Below, in pieces: positions 23,576-32,944 of a stretch of DNA of 32,944 nucleotides. The stretch is taken from contig CP070756.1 of the NCBI GenBank assembly GCA_020348905.1, forward strand, positions 1,945,123 through 1,978,066, in the 5' to 3' direction. The first letter of the stretch is position 1, and every line of letters begins with the position of its first letter. Position numbers and translations under genes: made by a program. The stretch comes from Candidatus Zixiibacteriota bacterium. GTDB lineage: Bacteria; Zixibacteria; MSB-5A5; GN15; FEB-12. The notes under the pieces are model-generated. The model worked only from the letters and a program-made list of their open reading frames with translations. It made no database searches and was not told the origin of the DNA.

Positions 23576-23973
23576 AACATCATTGAACTTCCATCCAGTT
23601 TTGGGTGGAAACAGCCTCGGCTTCCGCCGTCGGTAGCGGGATTCGGGTCGCCCGGCTGCACCGTCCCTTCGGCCCGGGATGGTTCATCCCCGGCAGTATC
23701 TCCTCTTGCCGCTGTTATGTTTCCCCACTGGTGCTCCTGACCGGCAATCGTCGGGTTTTGGTAGATGTGGGTCTTGAGAATCTCTCCCAACACCTCGACC
23801 GACCGTATCTTGGCAGTCATACGGTCGCGTTCCAGGGTGAGATCCTCATTCAGGCTGTCAATCTTTTCAGAAAGTCGAATCACCTCCGGCAGCAACTGAT
23901 TGAGCTTCACGATATGCCCGCTCAGCACCGCCATCTTCTGGATGACTCTTCTGATTTCGTGAAAAGTAATCAC
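23572..23973 (-). CDS. Small coiled-coil protein of unknown function
   Basis: Product of 133 residues starting at GTG, with AGGAG seven bases upstream. The first 70 residues form a heptad-rich helix (IRRVIQKMAVLSGHIVKLN, then LSEKIDSLNEDLTLERDRM); the rest is Gly/Pro/Asp-rich and probably disordered. Cytoplasmic by sequence. Coupled by ATGA to the basic protein downstream, suggesting the two act together. No family recognised. Confidence 0.6.
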   Translation of the reverse strand: MITFHEIRRVIQKMAVLSGHIVKLNQLLPEVIRLSEKIDSLNEDLTLERDRMTAKIRSVEVLGEILKTHIYQNPTIAGQEHQWGNITAARGDTAGDEPSRAEGTVQPGDPNPATDGGSRGCFHPKLDGSSMML

Positions 23974-24012
23974 GGTTGTTCTCCTACCCTAAGTATCCTT
24001 GTCAAAGTTCCT

Positions 24013-24222
24013 TCAGCCCAATCCCTCTCCCTGCCCCCGAATCTTCGGCCAAATACGCATAACCCTCAAGTTGCGAACTGATAACCTTCCTTCGGCAGTG
24101 ACCACGCGATATACTACCTCCTTTCCATGTCGATTGTCTAACTCCTGGTTGGTTTCCGGTACCGACTGTCTGCCGCAGTCGCAACGGAAAACATATATTC
24201 TGATTCGCTCCACGAATTTCAT
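24013..24222 (-). CDS. Possible small hypothetical protein with CDCG motif
   Basis: About 69 residues starting MKFVERIRIYVFRCDCGRQS, basic, with a single CDCG that could be half of a metal site. Ribosome site weak (GTGGGTAAG). It ends 39 bases before the coiled-coil gene and might be the first gene of that small operon. Could equally be chance; neither family nor domain recognised. Confidence 0.3.
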   Translation of the reverse strand: MKFVERIRIYVFRCDCGRQSVPETNQELDNRHGKEVVYRVVTAEGRLSVRNLRVMRIWPKIRGQGEGLG

Positions 24223-25193
24223 CTTACCCACTCGGGATTCGGTCCAGGTACGTGGCCAGCCACGTGCCTTCCGCGATCGTAACAACTATTGTTTTTCAAG
24301 AAGGTGCTTAATGTGGAAGTGAAACAAGATCCGAACCGAAAAAGCGGTAGCTTGGGCAGTTCTGTCTTTTAATGGGAAACTGTGGAAGTAGCTTGGGTCG
24401 AGCTACATACTTGCGAAACTAACTTACATGCCTATTAAAATAATTGTGGTCCATTCGGTCAACATCGGGATGCGGGTAAACTGGATATTTTTTGAATTGT
24501 TTGTCAGTGAAGCTGTTACACCCACGAGAATACCCCGATTGTCCGACACCGTCACGAGGAAAAGCGCAAAACAAAAAATCGAATCGTGTAATGCGCTCTT
24601 TGTCATGCCCTTACAATAATAACGCAAGAACAAAGCTTTCGAATACGATCAGTATATGTCAGAGCAACGTTGAACATATTCATGGAACGGCGCAAGCGGT
24701 CCATTGTCCACTCACGCCGTCTAGAGGGGAGGCATAGTGTAGCCGGGAGTGTCTATATTCTACGGCATCGGATAGACTCATTTAAGCTGTGATGTGTCTA
24801 TCAACGAAGCGATGTGCTCGATGTCGTTTCAGATGATTGTCGATGTCAATGATGCGATCGTCTACCCGATGCGCATCTTTTCGCGAACACCACTGGCCCC
24901 TGAGCGGTGTTCAACAAAAAAGTGTATCAACTGAGTATGCCCCTCTATTTTCCTTTCATGTTTGGAACCGACCCCTATCGGGTCGGAATCCGATTAATCC
25001 GCGAGGCAAAACCTGCCCGGTTTCACCTCGCTGTGACCCAAACTACTTCCACGTTGTCGGCCAACCGCGCTCGCTGTGAACGACCATCCTCTCGTGCGAC
25101 AATTGACTTCACAACTTCCACACCGCAATGTAACCCATATAATGTGGGTGTCAATGAGGGGAATATGCGTATTTAATGCGTATGAAGGGGAGT
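24223..25193. other. About 0.97 kb with no convincing gene
   Basis: Both strands carry only short frames without ribosome sites. Visible structure: inverted repeat GTAGCT-N7-AGCTAC (24388-24406); a seven-base perfect stem CCGACCC-N5-GGGTCGG (24968-24986); a direct repeat ATGCGTAT near 25165-25185; and a minus-strand promoter-like pair TTGACA (25149-25154), 16 bases, TACATT (25127-25132), whose spacer is an ACCCA...TGGGT inverted repeat. A small RNA or a decayed gene is possible. Confidence 0.4.
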
Positions 25194-28100
25194 TCAGTGC
25201 GACTGAAGGTATGTACTCAGGTTGATACCTTTGCTGGTGATGCCCAATTTCTTGCGTATTTGCTCCCGATGCTTGTGCACCGTCAATAAGGATAGATTGA
25301 GACGCTCCGATATCTCCTTGGATGACATATTGGCCTTGATAAGGTCACACACCTCCAGTTCGCGCGGACTGAGCCTGGAATAGCGATCGCGAAAAACATC
25401 TATGTCCTTGGCCAGTATAGCGTCCAGTTGGGTCTCCAGAGTCTCGATGTCGCGTGCCCGACTCTCTTCGGCGAACATCTTCAGGCGAACAAGAAACGGT
25501 TCTAAAGCCTGCTCGACATCTCTGCAAATACTCTGTTTGTAGTCCTGGCGTTCTTTTTCAATATGATCCAGAACTTCCTTTAAGGCGATATTCTTCTGTG
25601 TCAGGGCGCCCCGTTCCAAACGAAGCAGCTCGGTGGCCTGCCTCAGTCTGTCCTCGGCCCGCTTTCGCTCGGATATGTCAGTGATCACCGAGAGCGAACC
25701 AACCACTGCGTCGGAGGCATCGCGCAGCGGTTCCGGTGACACAATGGCCGTCATCTCACTACCGTCTTTACACACGACCGTCAATTCATAGGATTCGGCC
25801 GACCCGCATAGGCGGGCCGCCAGTTGCCGATCGAGCACCTTCAGGTTCTCTTCATCAACAAAGTCGGACAGCTCCATACCCACCAATTCCTCGATGGCGT
25901 AGCCGGTCATTTCACACAACTTCTTGTTGGCGAAGGTGATTACATTTTTGTTGTCACGCACTACCAGGCCCTCGTTCATAGTCTCTACCAGCCTGCGATA
26001 GTGTTCCTCACTCTGGCGAAGCGCTTCCTCGGCCAATTTCCGTTCGATAGCCATACAAATGTGACGGGACACAAATGTCATCAGATCCAGGTCGCTTTCT
26101 TTGTACAGCGAGGCATCGGTGTAACTCTGAACGGCCACCACACCAATGACACCCTGGGAAGTCTCCAGAGGTACGCCCATCCACACCTTCGACGGTTGGC
26201 CCACGACCTCCACCTCGCCCCGGGAGCGAAGTTCCATATCCTTTTTGTCGTCAGCCAGCAGAGGCTTGCCTGTTCTTCTGACATAATCAGTGAACGATCT
26301 TCTCAATTCCTCTGGAGCCACATCGGCGCTCTTATGATAGCGATCGACCAGATAGGGAAAGGTATAGACACCCTTGCGGTCGTCGTACAGCGCCACGTAG
26401 AAATTGGTAGTATCTATCAGTTTTCCGAGAATCTTGCGGATAGTAGCAAGCAGTTCCTCAAGACTCCCGGCCAGGTTCGCAGCCTCGGAAATATCGAACA
26501 GCACTGACTGCACTCTTTCCATATGCTTGCGCTCGGTAATATCAGAACCGGAGCTTAATGTTCCTGTGGTACAACCTGATTCGTCTCTCACGACGGTATT
26601 GTACCAGGCAATTAGTCTTTCTTCTCCGCGAGTATTCAGGATTGGATACTCAAAATATGCCGAAGAATCCGATCGACCTGATAGGAGCTTGCGAAAGGTC
26701 TTCCGAACCTCTTCCCTGTGCGAGATCGGCACGTATCTGTTAAACCAGTTCGAACCGATTATTTCCGGCTCCTTCCGGCCGAGTATGTGACAGCCTTTTC
26801 GGTTTACCATTACCACCCGCTCATCGGTATTTATCGCCAGAAGCACGGTTCCGGCAACATCGAGATAGCGCTGAGCTCGATCGCGCTCGCGACGGAGCGC
26901 TTCTTCGGCGTGTTTGCGATCGGTGATGTCGCGGTTGGAGGCTCGCTTGCCCAGAAAGGTTCCGTCATCAGTGTAGACCGGTTGGCATACGTGGTTGATC
27001 CACCGTTCCTCGCCGTAGCGGGTGGTGATCCGGAAGTCGATCGAGGTCACCCGAGCGACTTCGTCTTCGTCGTTAAGATGCCGATCCAGAACATGCAGGT
27101 CGTCGGGATGAGTTATCCGTCTGAGAATTCCAAAGTCCTGCTGAAATTCGGACGCCTTATAGCCGGTAGTGCTTTCACAGGAAGGGGACACGTAAACACA
27201 TTGCCCATTGGTTCCCAGCCAGTACTCCCAGTCGTAAGTGAAGTCAGCCATGGTTCTGAATCGCTGCTCGCTCTTTTCAAGGGCCGCGGCGGCGGCTTTC
27301 CGGTCAGTAATATCATAAAGAGCACCCTGCACCAATAGCGGCTGGCCATGCTCATCAGAGGTGTTTTGTGATTGCTCATGCACCCATCTCACGGAACCAT
27401 CTTTTCGCACTATCCGATATTCCCGCTCCGTCGAATAACCCGGTACCGTAGCCATCTTTGTGGCCGAGTCCTCTAGAACATCCCAATCCTCGGGATGAAT
27501 GATTTCATCCCACCGCGGATTGCCCGAAATGAAATCCTGCTCGGTGTAGCCTGTTATCTCTTCCACCGCACCGTGAAAGAAGAGCGGGATCCAGTCCATC
27601 CGTGACTGAAACGCGATTCCCTGGAAATTCTGGACAAAAGACCGATACTTTTCCTCGCTGATCCGCAGAGCACGGTCGGCCCGCTCGCGCTCCAGTGCTG
27701 TCATGACCATCTCAGTCACGATTTTCAGAAGGCTGATTTCATCGGCTGACCAGACTTTTTCATGTTTCACTGAGTCGAGACCCAGAAATCCCACCAGTTG
27801 ACCTCGACGGGCCATAGGCAGACAGATGACGGAGCGTATACCTTCACGCTCAAATTCGGCTCGCTCCGCCGACGCCTCATCCGGGAGGTCGGCCACCCGG
27901 GGGACATGAAACACCTCTCCATCGGCCATTCTCTTGAGTGAATATGAAAAAACCTCAATGGGTATGTTCTTCAGTTCGTCTATTTGAGGTTCAATGCCAG
28001 CGGCACACCACTCGTGAGTGTTGTCCATCGTCTTGCGGTCATCGGATACCATAAAGACATAGCAGCGATCGGCCCGTGTAAAACTACCTACCGCTCTGAT

Positions 28101-29456
28101 TACCTCCACGATGTTGGAGCCTATCTCGTCAGGCTCGAGAGAGATGAATTTCGATGAAAGCGATGTAATCAGCCGCTCTATTTCAAGCCGGTACTTAAGC
28201 GCTTCCTCTGCCAGCTTAAGCTGCGTTATATCACTGCCCACCGACTGAAACTCTACTATTCGGCCGTTTGGGTCAAAAATGGCGCGATTGGTCCACTGCT
28301 GCCAGTGTATTTCGCCATCTGCCGCCAGTACCCGGTGCTGGTGGGTTTGCACCGGAGCATCTGGCTCAAACGACTCAAAGTGCGATTCTACCTCTTCATG
28401 ATCCGAGTCCGGGATCAGTGGCATGAAACTCCGCCCCACCAGTTCCTCGCTCTTTTTGCCGAAGTACCGGCAGTAAGCATCGTTGACAAAAGTGAGAGTA
28501 CCGTCAGGCGTCCATCGACACACCAGCTCAGTTTGATCTTTTACAATCGTCCGATAACGCTGCTCACTCTGTGACAGCATCGTCTCAATCCGCTTTCGCG
28601 CGCTGATATCATGGAAAACGCACTGCGTATGCTCAAACCTGCCGTCGTCTCCATAGACTGCGCGGCATTCAAAGGAGGCCATCAGCTGGGTGCCATTCTT
28701 CTTGAGCATCTCCACTTCGACGTTACTGAAGTGCCCCCGTTCTTTCAATCGCGGAAAGTTCTCCTGAAACGACTGACCGTGCCTATCAGACAAGAAATCG
28801 GCAAAAGACCGACCTATAACCTCGTTACGGCGGTAACCAAGACTGTCAAGCCAGGTGCGATTGACGTCAATTAAACACCCCGCCTCGTCAAGGGCATGAT
28901 AGCCCAATGGCGAATCGTCCATAAGTCGGTTGGTTTCGGTAACGGAAGGAACACCGCGCTCTTGAACCGGTGTCTCGGCGCGTAACGTCATAACCGTGAT
29001 TGTGCTGTCGCCAACGCCAACAGCGCCTGAAACAGCTATGACCGTCAGTGGCTGGCCGGTCTTGCACCTTACAGAATATGCTAAGGGCTCTTTCCTGTCG
29101 TCACCTTTCGCCATACTCAATCGCGATGCGAGACGCGATCCGGACTTTTTGACGAAGATTTCGCGGAAGGACCGGCCGGTTAACTCTGACCCGGAATAGC
29201 CCGTAAGCTTCTGAACCGAAGGATTGGCGTGGACGATGGAACCCCGGTCATCAAGCATCAGCACAGGGTCTGATAACGAATCTATAAATCGCTCAATTGG
29301 CAATGATTCAGTGGAAGATTTGACCGCACCGGAATCTGGCGATTTGGTGCCACGTTGATGCAGCCTGAGTTTTCTCGATGAACCCATGTTGTCGGCCTGT
29401 TGCTTCTGCTTCGGAGAATTCCCGGCTCGATTACCAGTAATCGAACACTCATTCAC
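25194..29456 (-). CDS. Giant PAS/GAF one-component regulator with LuxR-type DNA-binding domain
   Basis: Cytoplasmic protein of 1420 residues. Order by eye: PAS 55-160, PAS 175-290, PAS 297-415, GAF 430-592, PAS 600-720, PAS 730-848, PAS 860-978, GAF 985-1140, PAS 1150-1265, coiled coil 1265-1350, LuxR-type helix-turn-helix 1358-1418 (LSPRELEVCDLIKANMSSKEISERL, shown here in part as LSPRELEVC and VHKHREQIRKKLGI). PAS ends carry the usual DITDRK/DISERK linkers. No His-kinase, GGDEF or EAL domain and no membrane helices are present, so input domains feed the DNA-binding end directly. GTG start with AGGAAGG upstream. Ligands could be heme, flavin or small molecules; none is indicated by a clear motif. 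Targets unknown. Confidence 0.9.
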   Translation of the reverse strand: MNECSITGNRAGNSPKQKQQADNMGSSRKLRLHQRGTKSPDSGAVKSSTESLPIERFIDSLSDPVLMLDDRGSIVHANPSVQKLTGYSGSELTGRSFREIFVKKSGSRLASRLSMAKGDDRKEPLAYSVRCKTGQPLTVIAVSGAVGVGDSTITVMTLRAETPVQERGVPSVTETNRLMDDSPLGYHALDEAGCLIDVNRTWLDSLGYRRNEVIGRSFADFLSDRHGQSFQENFPRLKERGHFSNVEVEMLKKNGTQLMASFECRAVYGDDGRFEHTQCVFHDISARKRIETMLSQSEQRYRTIVKDQTELVCRWTPDGTLTFVNDAYCRYFGKKSEELVGRSFMPLIPDSDHEEVESHFESFEPDAPVQTHQHRVLAADGEIHWQQWTNRAIFDPNGRIVEFQSVGSDITQLKLAEEALKYRLEIERLITSLSSKFISLEPDEIGSNIVEVIRAVGSFTRADRCYVFMVSDDRKTMDNTHEWCAAGIEPQIDELKNIPIEVFSYSLKRMADGEVFHVPRVADLPDEASAERAEFEREGIRSVICLPMARRGQLVGFLGLDSVKHEKVWSADEISLLKIVTEMVMTALERERADRALRISEEKYRSFVQNFQGIAFQSRMDWIPLFFHGAVEEITGYTEQDFISGNPRWDEIIHPEDWDVLEDSATKMATVPGYSTEREYRIVRKDGSVRWVHEQSQNTSDEHGQPLLVQGALYDITDRKAAAAALEKSEQRFRTMADFTYDWEYWLGTNGQCVYVSPSCESTTGYKASEFQQDFGILRRITHPDDLHVLDRHLNDEDEVARVTSIDFRITTRYGEERWINHVCQPVYTDDGTFLGKRASNRDITDRKHAEEALRRERDRAQRYLDVAGTVLLAINTDERVVMVNRKGCHILGRKEPEIIGSNWFNRYVPISHREEVRKTFRKLLSGRSDSSAYFEYPILNTRGEERLIAWYNTVVRDESGCTTGTLSSGSDITERKHMERVQSVLFDISEAANLAGSLEELLATIRKILGKLIDTTNFYVALYDDRKGVYTFPYLVDRYHKSADVAPEELRRSFTDYVRRTGKPLLADDKKDMELRSRGEVEVVGQPSKVWMGVPLETSQGVIGVVAVQSYTDASLYKESDLDLMTFVSRHICMAIERKLAEEALRQSEEHYRRLVETMNEGLVVRDNKNVITFANKKLCEMTGYAIEELVGMELSDFVDEENLKVLDRQLAARLCGSAESYELTVVCKDGSEMTAIVSPEPLRDASDAVVGSLSVITDISERKRAEDRLRQATELLRLERGALTQKNIALKEVLDHIEKERQDYKQSICRDVEQALEPFLVRLKMFAEESRARDIETLETQLDAILAKDIDVFRDRYSRLSPRELEVCDLIKANMSSKEISERLNLSLLTVHKHREQIRKKLGITSKGINLSTYLQSH

Positions 29457-29774
29457 CGGCCTTCCTGTCGAAGCCTGTGCAGGGCTCTGGCGTTGCCCGT
29501 ATCTAGCCCCCTGTAACTCGCCAACGCGTCACTACAAGAAATCAAAATTACTTCGGAAGCAGACTCAAACTAAAGATGCCAGCCCTGGCAATCAGAAAAC
29601 CATGATGAAAATCAGTGTCGTTAATCAGTTGCCTTACTGATCTCCCTTTCGATAATTCCAGAGAGAAGTAGAATCGGATATATACGTAAAATATCCCCAC
29701 CCATTTTGAATGTCAACAAAGAAAGTCGTTCTGGTCCTTTTTGTGGGGCGATCGAAACCCTCACTCGCGCCCCC

Positions 29775-29801
29775 TTGTCTGACAAATTAAGTCGTTATAA
29801 T
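29775..29801 (+). promoter_or_regulatory. Probable promoter of the OPT transporter gene
   Basis: A perfect TATAAT (29796-29801) with TTGTCT 15 bases upstream, about 110 bases before the transporter start, in the 453-base region between the divergent regulator and transporter genes. The spacing is short. The rest of that region shows no gene. Confidence 0.4.
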
Positions 29802-29909
29802 ATAGTTGCTTACGGCCTGTGTGCCTTCCCCGGCGAGGAGCGATCTCTCCAACACAAGAAAAAAGGCTTGAATGAATATGACCGCGATGCTATGTTCCCT
29901 TAGCGTTGA

Positions 29910-31880
29910 TTGGGAAAGGAACCGGACATCTCGAACGAATCTCCTGCGAAATCGAACGAAGAGTTCAAGCCGTATATTTCGCGTGAAGAAAGCGTCGCCG
30001 AGTTCACTATCAAGGCGGTGCTTATCGGTGCCATCTTTGGAATACTCTTCGGCGCTGCCAATGCTTACCTCGGACTTCTTGCCGGCATAACCGTATCAAC
30101 TTCGATCCCTGTTGCGGTGATGACCGTCGGTTTCTTTCGCCTCACCCGAAGGTTCTTCGGACCGGCTTCAATCCTCGAAAGCAACATGTCCCAGACCACT
30201 GGTTCGGCAAGTTCGTCACTCGCATCGGGCGTCATTTTCACCATCCCGGCTCTGTACTTATGGGGGATGGATCCCTCCGTTTTCCAGGTTGCCGGGCTGG
30301 CTGTTCTCGGCGGGTTGCTGGGGATCCTGTTCATGATTCCCCTTCGACGGCTGCTGATCAAACACGAACACGGCAAACTTCCCTATCCCGAGGGTACCGC
30401 CTGTGCAAAAGTCCTGGTAGCTGCTGAGAAAGGCGGCGCCGGCGCCGGAAACGTTTTTCTCGGACTTGGAATCGGTGTCATCTACAAACTGTGCATTGGC
30501 TTTTTGTATCTCTGGAAAGATACCGTTTATGCCTACGTACCATTGGTGAACAAAGCGCAGCTCGGTATAAAAGCTACTCCCGCTCTCCTGGCGGTCGGAT
30601 ATATTCTCGGTTACCGCGTGGCGGCGATCATGGTGGCTGGCAGCCTGATCTCGTGGGTGGTGTTGATTCCACTCATGGCCTATGCCGGTGAACACCTGTC
30701 AGTGCCACTTTTCCCGGAGTCGGTCAGCACTATCGGCGACATGACCCCCTCGCAGATCTGGAATCGCTATATACGCTATATCGGGGCCGGAGCCGTAGCC
30801 TTCGGCGGCATCATTACCATTATTCGTTCGGCACCCACAATGGTCAAGTCGTTTAAGATTGGTGTCGATGAAGTGCGGTCGAGACTTGCCAGGAAGAATG
30901 CCATCGGGCCGGTCGATGCACCGGCGGAAGACAGAACTGACAAAGATCTGTCGCTGCGAACGGTAGTGATTGGAGTCGTCATCATCATTGCCGTGCTGGC
31001 CCTGGTGCCCAGCCTGCTGGGCGGCACTGCCTCACTGACAATGCGCCTGGTGGCAGCACCGGCCATCGCCATCTTCGCTTTTTTGTTTGTTACGGTATCT
31101 TCACGAATCGTGGGCCTGGTGGGTGTTTCCAGCAACCCGACTTCCGGCATGACTATCGTCACCCTGCTTGGCGTCAGCATGATATTCGTGTACCTGGGCT
31201 GGACCGATGCCGTCGGCAAGTTGACCGCTTTGACGGTGGGCACGGTCGTCTGTGTGGCGGCATCCATCGCAGGCGATACTTCACAGGACCTCAAGACCGG
31301 CTTTCTTCTCGGGGCCACCCCTTACAAACAACAGATTGGTGAATTGATCGGAGCAGCCTCGTCCGCGTTGGCGGTAGCCACTGCGATCGTCATTTTGAAC
31401 AACGCTTACCAGTTCGGCTCGGCGGAACTGCCCGCTCCCCAGGCTACCCTGATGAAAACCATTGTCGAAGGGGTCCTTGAATCAGGTGTGCCCTGGCGGC
31501 TGGTCCTGATCGGTGTCTTCCTTGGTGCCGTCGCCGAATTATGCTCACTACCGTCTCTGCCGTTTGCCGTTGGTCTTTATCTGCCGGTGTCGACCATGAC
31601 GCCCATCTTTGTCGGAGGATGTATCAGGTACTTCATCGAGAAAAAACACCAGGGTGATACCAGGACCCTTGAGGCACGATGCGAACGAGGTATTCTGTTC
31701 AGCTCCGGTTTGATTGGTGGCGAGGGATTGCTTAGCGTGGGTATCGCGCTGTATGCCTTCTACTGGGGCAAGCCGCAGGGACTCGGAATAGTATGGCCCT
31801 CCCCCTGGGGCGAACTGTTTTCCCTTGTAATCTTCGGCCTTTTGGGTTTCTTACTTCTGAAGAGAACTAAACTTAAATAG
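29910..31880 (+). CDS. OPT-family oligopeptide transporter
   Basis: Inner-membrane importer of 656 residues with about 15 membrane helices. Family landmarks: EFTIKAVLIGAIFGILFGAANAYLGL near the N-terminus (here in part), PYPEGTACAKVL, GDTSQDLKTGFLLGATP and LPFAVGLYLPVSTMTP. Bacterial OPT proteins take up small peptides or metal chelates using the proton gradient. The start is unusual: two in-frame stops (TAG, TGA) sit just before a TTG that has no clear ribosome site, while an out-of-frame ATG with AAAAAGG upstream (29872) reads through the start as a short frame. The protein's N-terminus has normal length, so TTG is kept. An S9 peptidase follows after 91 bases, supporting a peptide-use role. 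Confidence 0.9.
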   Translation: MGKEPDISNESPAKSNEEFKPYISREESVAEFTIKAVLIGAIFGILFGAANAYLGLLAGITVSTSIPVAVMTVGFFRLTRRFFGPASILESNMSQTTGSASSSLASGVIFTIPALYLWGMDPSVFQVAGLAVLGGLLGILFMIPLRRLLIKHEHGKLPYPEGTACAKVLVAAEKGGAGAGNVFLGLGIGVIYKLCIGFLYLWKDTVYAYVPLVNKAQLGIKATPALLAVGYILGYRVAAIMVAGSLISWVVLIPLMAYAGEHLSVPLFPESVSTIGDMTPSQIWNRYIRYIGAGAVAFGGIITIIRSAPTMVKSFKIGVDEVRSRLARKNAIGPVDAPAEDRTDKDLSLRTVVIGVVIIIAVLALVPSLLGGTASLTMRLVAAPAIAIFAFLFVTVSSRIVGLVGVSSNPTSGMTIVTLLGVSMIFVYLGWTDAVGKLTALTVGTVVCVAASIAGDTSQDLKTGFLLGATPYKQQIGELIGAASSALAVATAIVILNNAYQFGSAELPAPQATLMKTIVEGVLESGVPWRLVLIGVFLGAVAELCSLPSLPFAVGLYLPVSTMTPIFVGGCIRYFIEKKHQGDTRTLEARCERGILFSSGLIGGEGLLSVGIALYAFYWGKPQGLGIVWPSPWGELFSLVIFGLLGFLLLKRTKLK

Positions 31881-31971
31881 AACAATCCGCCGATAGGGGC
31901 AGCATCCGTCTACCTCGACACGCGGATGAATCGAAAACAAATGCACAAGTATACAGAACAGGGGTCTAATC

Positions 31972-32944
31972 ATGGCTTTGCGTAGCCGCCCATCAAATTT
32001 CCTCCAAAAAATGAGCGTCGCACCAACACTCTTCTTCGCCGTGTTGATTGCTCTCGTCGTGCCGCCAACCATGTCGGCCGACCTGATGACACTGGAGGAC
32101 CTTGCCTTAATGAAGTATGTCAATGAAGTAACCGTTTCACCTGATGGTAATACCTTTGCTTACACGCTCCGGGTGCAGCGAAATCCTTTCCAGGAGAAGG
32201 ACGGATCAGCCTGGCTGGAACTTCATGTCGCTGATAGGACCGGGCGATCGCGACCATTCGTAACGGGTCACGTCAAGGTATCAAGAATTGGATGGACGCC
32301 CGACGGGAAGCACATCACCTATCTGGCCGAACGCGGCGAAGATACCGTCAAATCCATCTACACCATACCTCTCGACGGCGGCGAGTCCAGAAAGATCACT
32401 GATAACTGCCAGACCATCAAGGAATACACCTGGGCATCGGATGGCCGATATATAGCCTTCCTGGCGAGGGATACCCTGGCTACAGCAGTTTCCAAGCTGC
32501 GTAAGAAAGGGTTCAACCAGGAGGTTTACGAGGAAGACTGGCGACAGGTTCAGGTGTGGATACACGACACCGAGAGCGAGAAATACGAACCACGTCCGAT
32601 AGGGCTGGATGGTACCGCTTCTAATATATCCTGGAGCCCGGACGGAAAGCTAATCGCCATGGCCCTGGTCCCCACGCCACTGATTGACGATCGCTATATG
32701 GCCAGAAAAGTCTGCCTGGTCGACCCCGGCGATGGCACGGTAGCGAAGAAGTACGATAACCCGGGCAAACTCGGCGACTTCGCCTGGAGCCCCGATTCAA
32801 AGCACCTGGCTTTTATCTCTGGCGCCGACATCAATGATCCCTCGGCCGGTGAAATCCATGCCGTGGCCGCAGATGGCGACATGTTCCCCGTGCTGGCGAA
32901 TTTCGATGGCCACGTGCGCGAAATCGCCTGGCTGGATAACAACA
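31972..32944 (+). CDS. S9-family peptidase (prolyl oligopeptidase/DPP IV type), truncated by window end
   Basis: Only the N-terminal 324 codons are present. The ATG follows GGGG at eight bases. Signal peptide (VAPTLFFAVLIALVVPP, cleavage near MSA|DLM). The visible part is the beta-propeller of S9 enzymes: LALMKYVNEVTVSPDGNTFAYTL (in part), WTPDGKHITYLAERG, WSPDGKLIAMAL, WSPDSKHLAFISG, each one blade. The catalytic alpha/beta-hydrolase domain would lie beyond the right edge. Probably secreted to the periplasm, where it trims peptides that the OPT transporter imports; likely the same operon. Confidence 0.88.
   Translation, partial: MALRSRPSNFLQKMSVAPTLFFAVLIALVVPPTMSADLMTLEDLALMKYVNEVTVSPDGNTFAYTLRVQRNPFQEKDGSAWLELHVADRTGRSRPFVTGHVKVSRIGWTPDGKHITYLAERGEDTVKSIYTIPLDGGESRKITDNCQTIKEYTWASDGRYIAFLARDTLATAVSKLRKKGFNQEVYEEDWRQVQVWIHDTESEKYEPRPIGLDGTASNISWSPDGKLIAMALVPTPLIDDRYMARKVCLVDPGDGTVAKKYDNPGKLGDFAWSPDSKHLAFISGADINDPSAGEIHAVAADGDMFPVLANFDGHVREIAWLDNN

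Noticed and set aside
24424-24633. 69-codon minus-strand frame in the gene-free stretch
   Set aside because: No ribosome site and no recognisable pattern beyond scattered hydrophobic residues.
30776-31318. 180-codon minus-strand frame, Met/Thr rich
   Set aside because: Antisense of the OPT transporter helices; no ribosome site.

Overview
The window (about 52% GC by eye) comes from a Gram-negative bacterium with an outer membrane: it encodes an outer-membrane beta-barrel, lipoproteins, many exported c-type cytochromes, and secreted or outer-membrane-lineage peptidases (tricorn-like, S9). The mix of multiheme cytochromes, NHL propellers, tricorn and OPT genes would suit a sediment or subsurface member of the FCB/Zixibacteria-like candidate phyla. 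That placement is an inference from gene content only; no rRNA or marker gene is present.

Left part (1-12.8 kb, all minus strand): an extracellular-electron-transfer locus. A promoter near 12.77 kb drives a tight run of nine genes ending at 1138: a small secreted protein, a 1064-residue cytochrome with 42 CXXCH motifs, an NHL propeller, a hexaheme cytochrome, a 14-site multiheme protein (12 CXXCH plus one CX7CH and one CX3CH), an outer-membrane beta-barrel translationally coupled to it (TGATG), two related CsgG/TolB-N-like lipoproteins, and a second NHL propeller. Downstream, under its own promoter with a palindromic operator and a CRP-type palindrome, sits a further cytochrome (four hemes visible, cut by the window edge). 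It is homologous in motif order to the hexaheme protein and resembles filament-forming OmcS-type cytochromes. The set reads as a porin-cytochrome conduit plus wire-like cytochromes.

Middle part (12.95-18.0 kb, minus strand): what appears to be a complete small RiPP (ribosomally made, modified peptide) cluster. Two tiny genes with very strong ribosome binding sites encode 46- and 33-residue Cys-containing peptides that share the N-terminus MVFLIDP and a C-terminal KPxYxxP. They are followed by strong intercistronic hairpins, two radical SAM/SPASM enzymes overlapping by ATGA, and an MsbA-like ABC exporter. I do not recognise this precursor family; it is the best candidate here for an undescribed system.

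Right part (18.0-32.9 kb): a secreted DUF4412-like protein; a divergent tricorn-like S41 protease; a small Gly/Val-rich membrane protein; a coupled pair of small coiled-coil/basic proteins; about 0.9 kb with no convincing gene; a 1420-residue one-component regulator with seven PAS and two GAF domains and a LuxR-type DNA-binding end; and, divergently, an OPT-family peptide transporter followed by a truncated S9 peptidase. Tricorn, OPT and S9 together suggest growth on peptides.
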